DNA from: Methanomassiliicoccaceae archaeon UBA537
Lineage (GTDB): Archaea; Thermoplasmatota; Thermoplasmata; Methanomassiliicoccales; Methanomethylophilaceae
Direction: 5' to 3'
Length of the DNA: 7,640 nt
Assembly: GCA_002504495.1 (NCBI GenBank)
Contig: DATC01000009.1
Location: 26,531-34,170 of the forward strand
This document shows, in pieces, positions 6,489-7,640 of this stretch; position 1 is the first letter of the stretch; every line of letters starts with the position of its first letter. The notes beneath the pieces were generated by a model that made no database searches, had not been told where the DNA came from, and worked only from the letters and a program-made list of their open reading frames with translations. A program made the position numbers and the translations under genes.

Positions 6489-7255
6489 CTCTCCTCCAGG
6501 AACCCGGTCAGAGGGCTGGACGCCTCCGCCCTCCCGTGGATGACGCGGCCCGCTCCAGCGAGATGCGCCATGCGCCCCGCCTCTATGGCGGTCCTGAACG
6601 CCCTCGCCATCAGCGGAACGTCGCGGGCGGTGGCCACGGCGGTGTTGGCCATGACCGCCGCGCACCCCATCTCCATCGCCTCGCAGGCCTGCGAAGGCCT
6701 GCCTATGCCGGCATCCACGATCACGGGGACGTCGAGCTCCTCCACCATCATGGAGATGAAGTCACGGGTCAGAAGACCCCTGTTTGTCCCTATAGGTGCG
6801 CCCAGAGGCATGACCGCCGCTGCCCCTGCATCCTGCATGTCCCTCGCGGCCGTGAGATCGGGCATCATATATGGCATCGGAACGAATCCCTCGTCCGCCA
6901 GCATCGCTACCGCCTTGACCGTCTCCGCGTTGTCCGGAAGGAGGTACTTGGTATCGCGGATGATCTCGATCTTGACGAAGTCCCCGCATCCGAGCTCGCG
7001 GGCCAGCCTCGCGATCCTGACGGCCTCCTCTGCGCTCCTCGCTCCGGAGGTGTTGGGAAGCAGCGTTATCCCTTCGGGCATGCTGTCGAGGACGTTCCCT
7101 TCGCCCTTCGCGGATGCGCGTCTGACGGCCAGAGTGGCCATCTCGACCCCTCCCTCCTCTATCACCCTGCGGGTGATGTCCAGAGAGAACTTGCCGGATC
7201 CGAGGATGAAGCGGGAGGAGAACCTGCGTCCTCCGAGGATGAGATCGTCGGACAT
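6485..7255 (-). CDS. thiG: Thiazole synthase ThiG
   Basis: ThiG condenses 1-deoxyxylulose 5-phosphate, dehydroglycine and sulfur from ThiS thiocarboxylate into the thiazole phosphate. The protein is 256 residues, the usual size. Catalytic lysine K95 sits in FVKIEI. Other hallmarks are FILGSGKF (16-23), LPNTSGARSAEEAVR (66-80), MPLGAPIGTNRGL (149-161), VIVDAGIGRPSQA (178-190) and NTAVATARD (204-212). The loop reads GTNRG rather than the GSG form common in many ThiG proteins. The frame is open to 7399, but that section lies in thiS. ATG 7255 is chosen because the family N-terminus (LILGGRRF) follows at once and GGGAGG sits 8 bases upstream, within the thiS terminal glycine codons. The stop overlaps the thiH start. 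The archaeal alternative would be Thi4. Confidence 0.96.
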   Translation of the reverse strand: MSDDLILGGRRFSSRFILGSGKFSLDITRRVIEEGGVEMATLAVRRASAKGEGNVLDSMPEGITLLPNTSGARSAEEAVRIARLARELGCGDFVKIEIIRDTKYLLPDNAETVKAVAMLADEGFVPMPYMMPDLTAARDMQDAGAAAVMPLGAPIGTNRGLLTRDFISMMVEELDVPVIVDAGIGRPSQACEAMEMGCAAVMANTAVATARDVPLMARAFRTAIEAGRMAHLAGAGRVIHGRAEASSPLTGFLEER

Positions 7256-7256
7256 C

Positions 7257-7496
7257 TCGTCCGCCTCCCACGAAGGAGACGATCTCCATGCGCTCTCCGC
7301 CTCTGATCCTGCGGGAAGGAGCCGCCGCACGAGGACATATCTCCCCGTCGATCTCCACCGCCACGCGGGCGGGGTCGTAGCCCTCGGCCAGAAGCACATC
7401 CGCCACGGTGTATCCCGCGGGGAATCCCTTTTCGACGCCGTTCACCGACACGATCTCTGCACCGGTCTCGCTGTCCATGGACGCTGTACCGGACAT
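7257..7496 (-). CDS. thiS: Sulfur carrier protein ThiS with apparently lost stop codon
   Basis: ThiS is a small ubiquitin-like protein whose free C-terminal Gly-Gly is thiocarboxylated to give sulfur to ThiG. From ATG 7496 the domain is 79 residues: VSVNG (16-20), a TVADVLLAEGYDPARVAVEIDGE core (30-52), and the classic ending EIVSFVGGG. The codon just after the last glycine is CGA (7259-7257) instead of a stop. The frame then continues 165 more residues inside thiG to a stop at 6762; that tail is an out-of-frame reading of thiG. A change of one base would restore TGA directly before the thiG ATG, the spacing expected in such operons. So this is either a recent stop loss, which would hide the glycine terminus, or a sequence error. 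Start alternatives are GTG 7514 and ATG 7478. No ThiF is in the window. Confidence 0.82.
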
Positions 7497-7499
7497 GTC

Positions 7500-7578
7500 G
7501 GATAAAACCGTCACCGAGCACCGTCGAAGACCGTCTCAGCTCATAAAACGTTATAGCATGGCACCTCCTGGGAACACC
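7500..7578. promoter_or_regulatory. Divergent promoter region between thiS and the ABC ATPase gene
   Basis: This short region must hold the promoters of both operons. On the thiS strand, TTTTATGA (7548-7541) would place transcription start near 7519, just before a GGTGA (7515-7511). On the other strand, CATAAAACG (7542-7550) or TTATAGCA (7551-7558) could serve the rightward gene; the latter would make its message nearly leaderless at 7579. Three direct ACCGTC copies (7507, 7520, 7530) lie in the thiS leader. All assignments are tentative. Confidence 0.4.
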
Positions 7579-7640
7579 ATGGACTGTCCAGCAGCCATAG
7601 AGGCGGTGGGCCTCACCAAGATGTACGGCGGATTCGCCGC
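7579..7640 (+). CDS. Probable ABC transporter ATP-binding protein (5' end only)
   Basis: Only 20 codons are visible before the right edge. The protein begins MDCPAAIEAVGLTKMYGGFAA, which matches the first beta strand and the aromatic A-loop segment (LTKMYG) found at the N-terminus of many ABC ATPases, especially of the CcmA or drug/lipid export type. The Walker A motif lies outside the window. An in-frame ATG at 7558 would add seven residues (MAPPGNT). I prefer 7579 because an ABC domain usually starts a few residues before this strand and a TATA-like element lies about 25 bases upstream, fitting a leaderless message. No clear ribosome binding site is present. The gene diverges from thiS and has no evident link to thiamine. 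Confidence 0.6.
   Translation, partial: MDCPAAIEAVGLTKMYGGFA

Noticed and set aside
6762..7256. C-terminal 165-residue extension of ThiS as a real domain
   Set aside because: It is an out-of-frame reading of conserved thiG codons, Arg/Gly-rich and without a fold signature. Interpreted as the result of a lost stop codon.
7534..7539. CTGAGA on the thiS strand, a sequence found in TPP riboswitches
   Set aside because: The space before thiS is too short for the roughly 100-base TPP aptamer, and no partner ACC-CUUUGAA-like helix or second conserved arm is visible. Probably chance.

Overview
The window looks archaeal, most likely a Thermoplasmatota methanogen of the Methanomassiliicoccales kind. 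This is an inference from several signs: archaeal TATA-like boxes, GGTGA/GGAGG ribosome binding sites, an ABC binding protein held by an N-terminal hydrophobic segment with no lipobox, and a nitrogenase-like gene beside bacterial-type thiamine genes. I cannot name a species.

Positions 1-4700 hold one leftward operon of ordinary composition (29 of 60 bases are G+C at 4201-4260). In transcription order it contains a membrane-anchored substrate-binding protein (3436-4644), a FecCD/BtuC-type permease (2325-3389), a FecE/BtuD-type ATPase (1495-2328), and a large protein that runs off the left edge (from 1507). That last protein joins a complete NifH-like iron protein to a NifD/NifK-like catalytic domain in one chain. 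Permease/ATPase and ATPase/fusion genes overlap, so import and a nitrogenase-like reduction are probably coupled. A TATA box (4689-4696) and a perfect 17-bp palindrome (4653-4669) sit in front of the operon. An 8-bp stem-loop separates the binding-protein gene from the permease gene. This operon is the best candidate in the window for an undescribed system.

Positions 4750-7500 hold a G+C-rich leftward thiazole operon (40 of 60 bases at 7081-7140): thiS, thiG, thiH and a TenI/ThiE-family gene, with ATGA overlaps at both thiG/thiH and thiH/tenI. ThiG joins deoxyxylulose phosphate, dehydroglycine (made by ThiH) and sulfur carried on the ThiS C-terminus; TenI would aromatise the product. Archaea more commonly use Thi4, so this operon looks acquired from bacteria. 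Two oddities stand out. The thiS stop codon appears lost (CGA where TGA is expected just after the terminal glycines). The TenI protein has Asn in place of the catalytic His known from Bacillus subtilis TenI, and its C-terminal tail runs through the A+T-rich promoter of the neighbouring operon.

At the right edge (7579 onward) a rightward gene begins, probably an ABC transporter ATPase, diverging from thiS. No stretch longer than 300 bases lacks a gene, and no RNA gene, CRISPR array or insertion sequence was seen.
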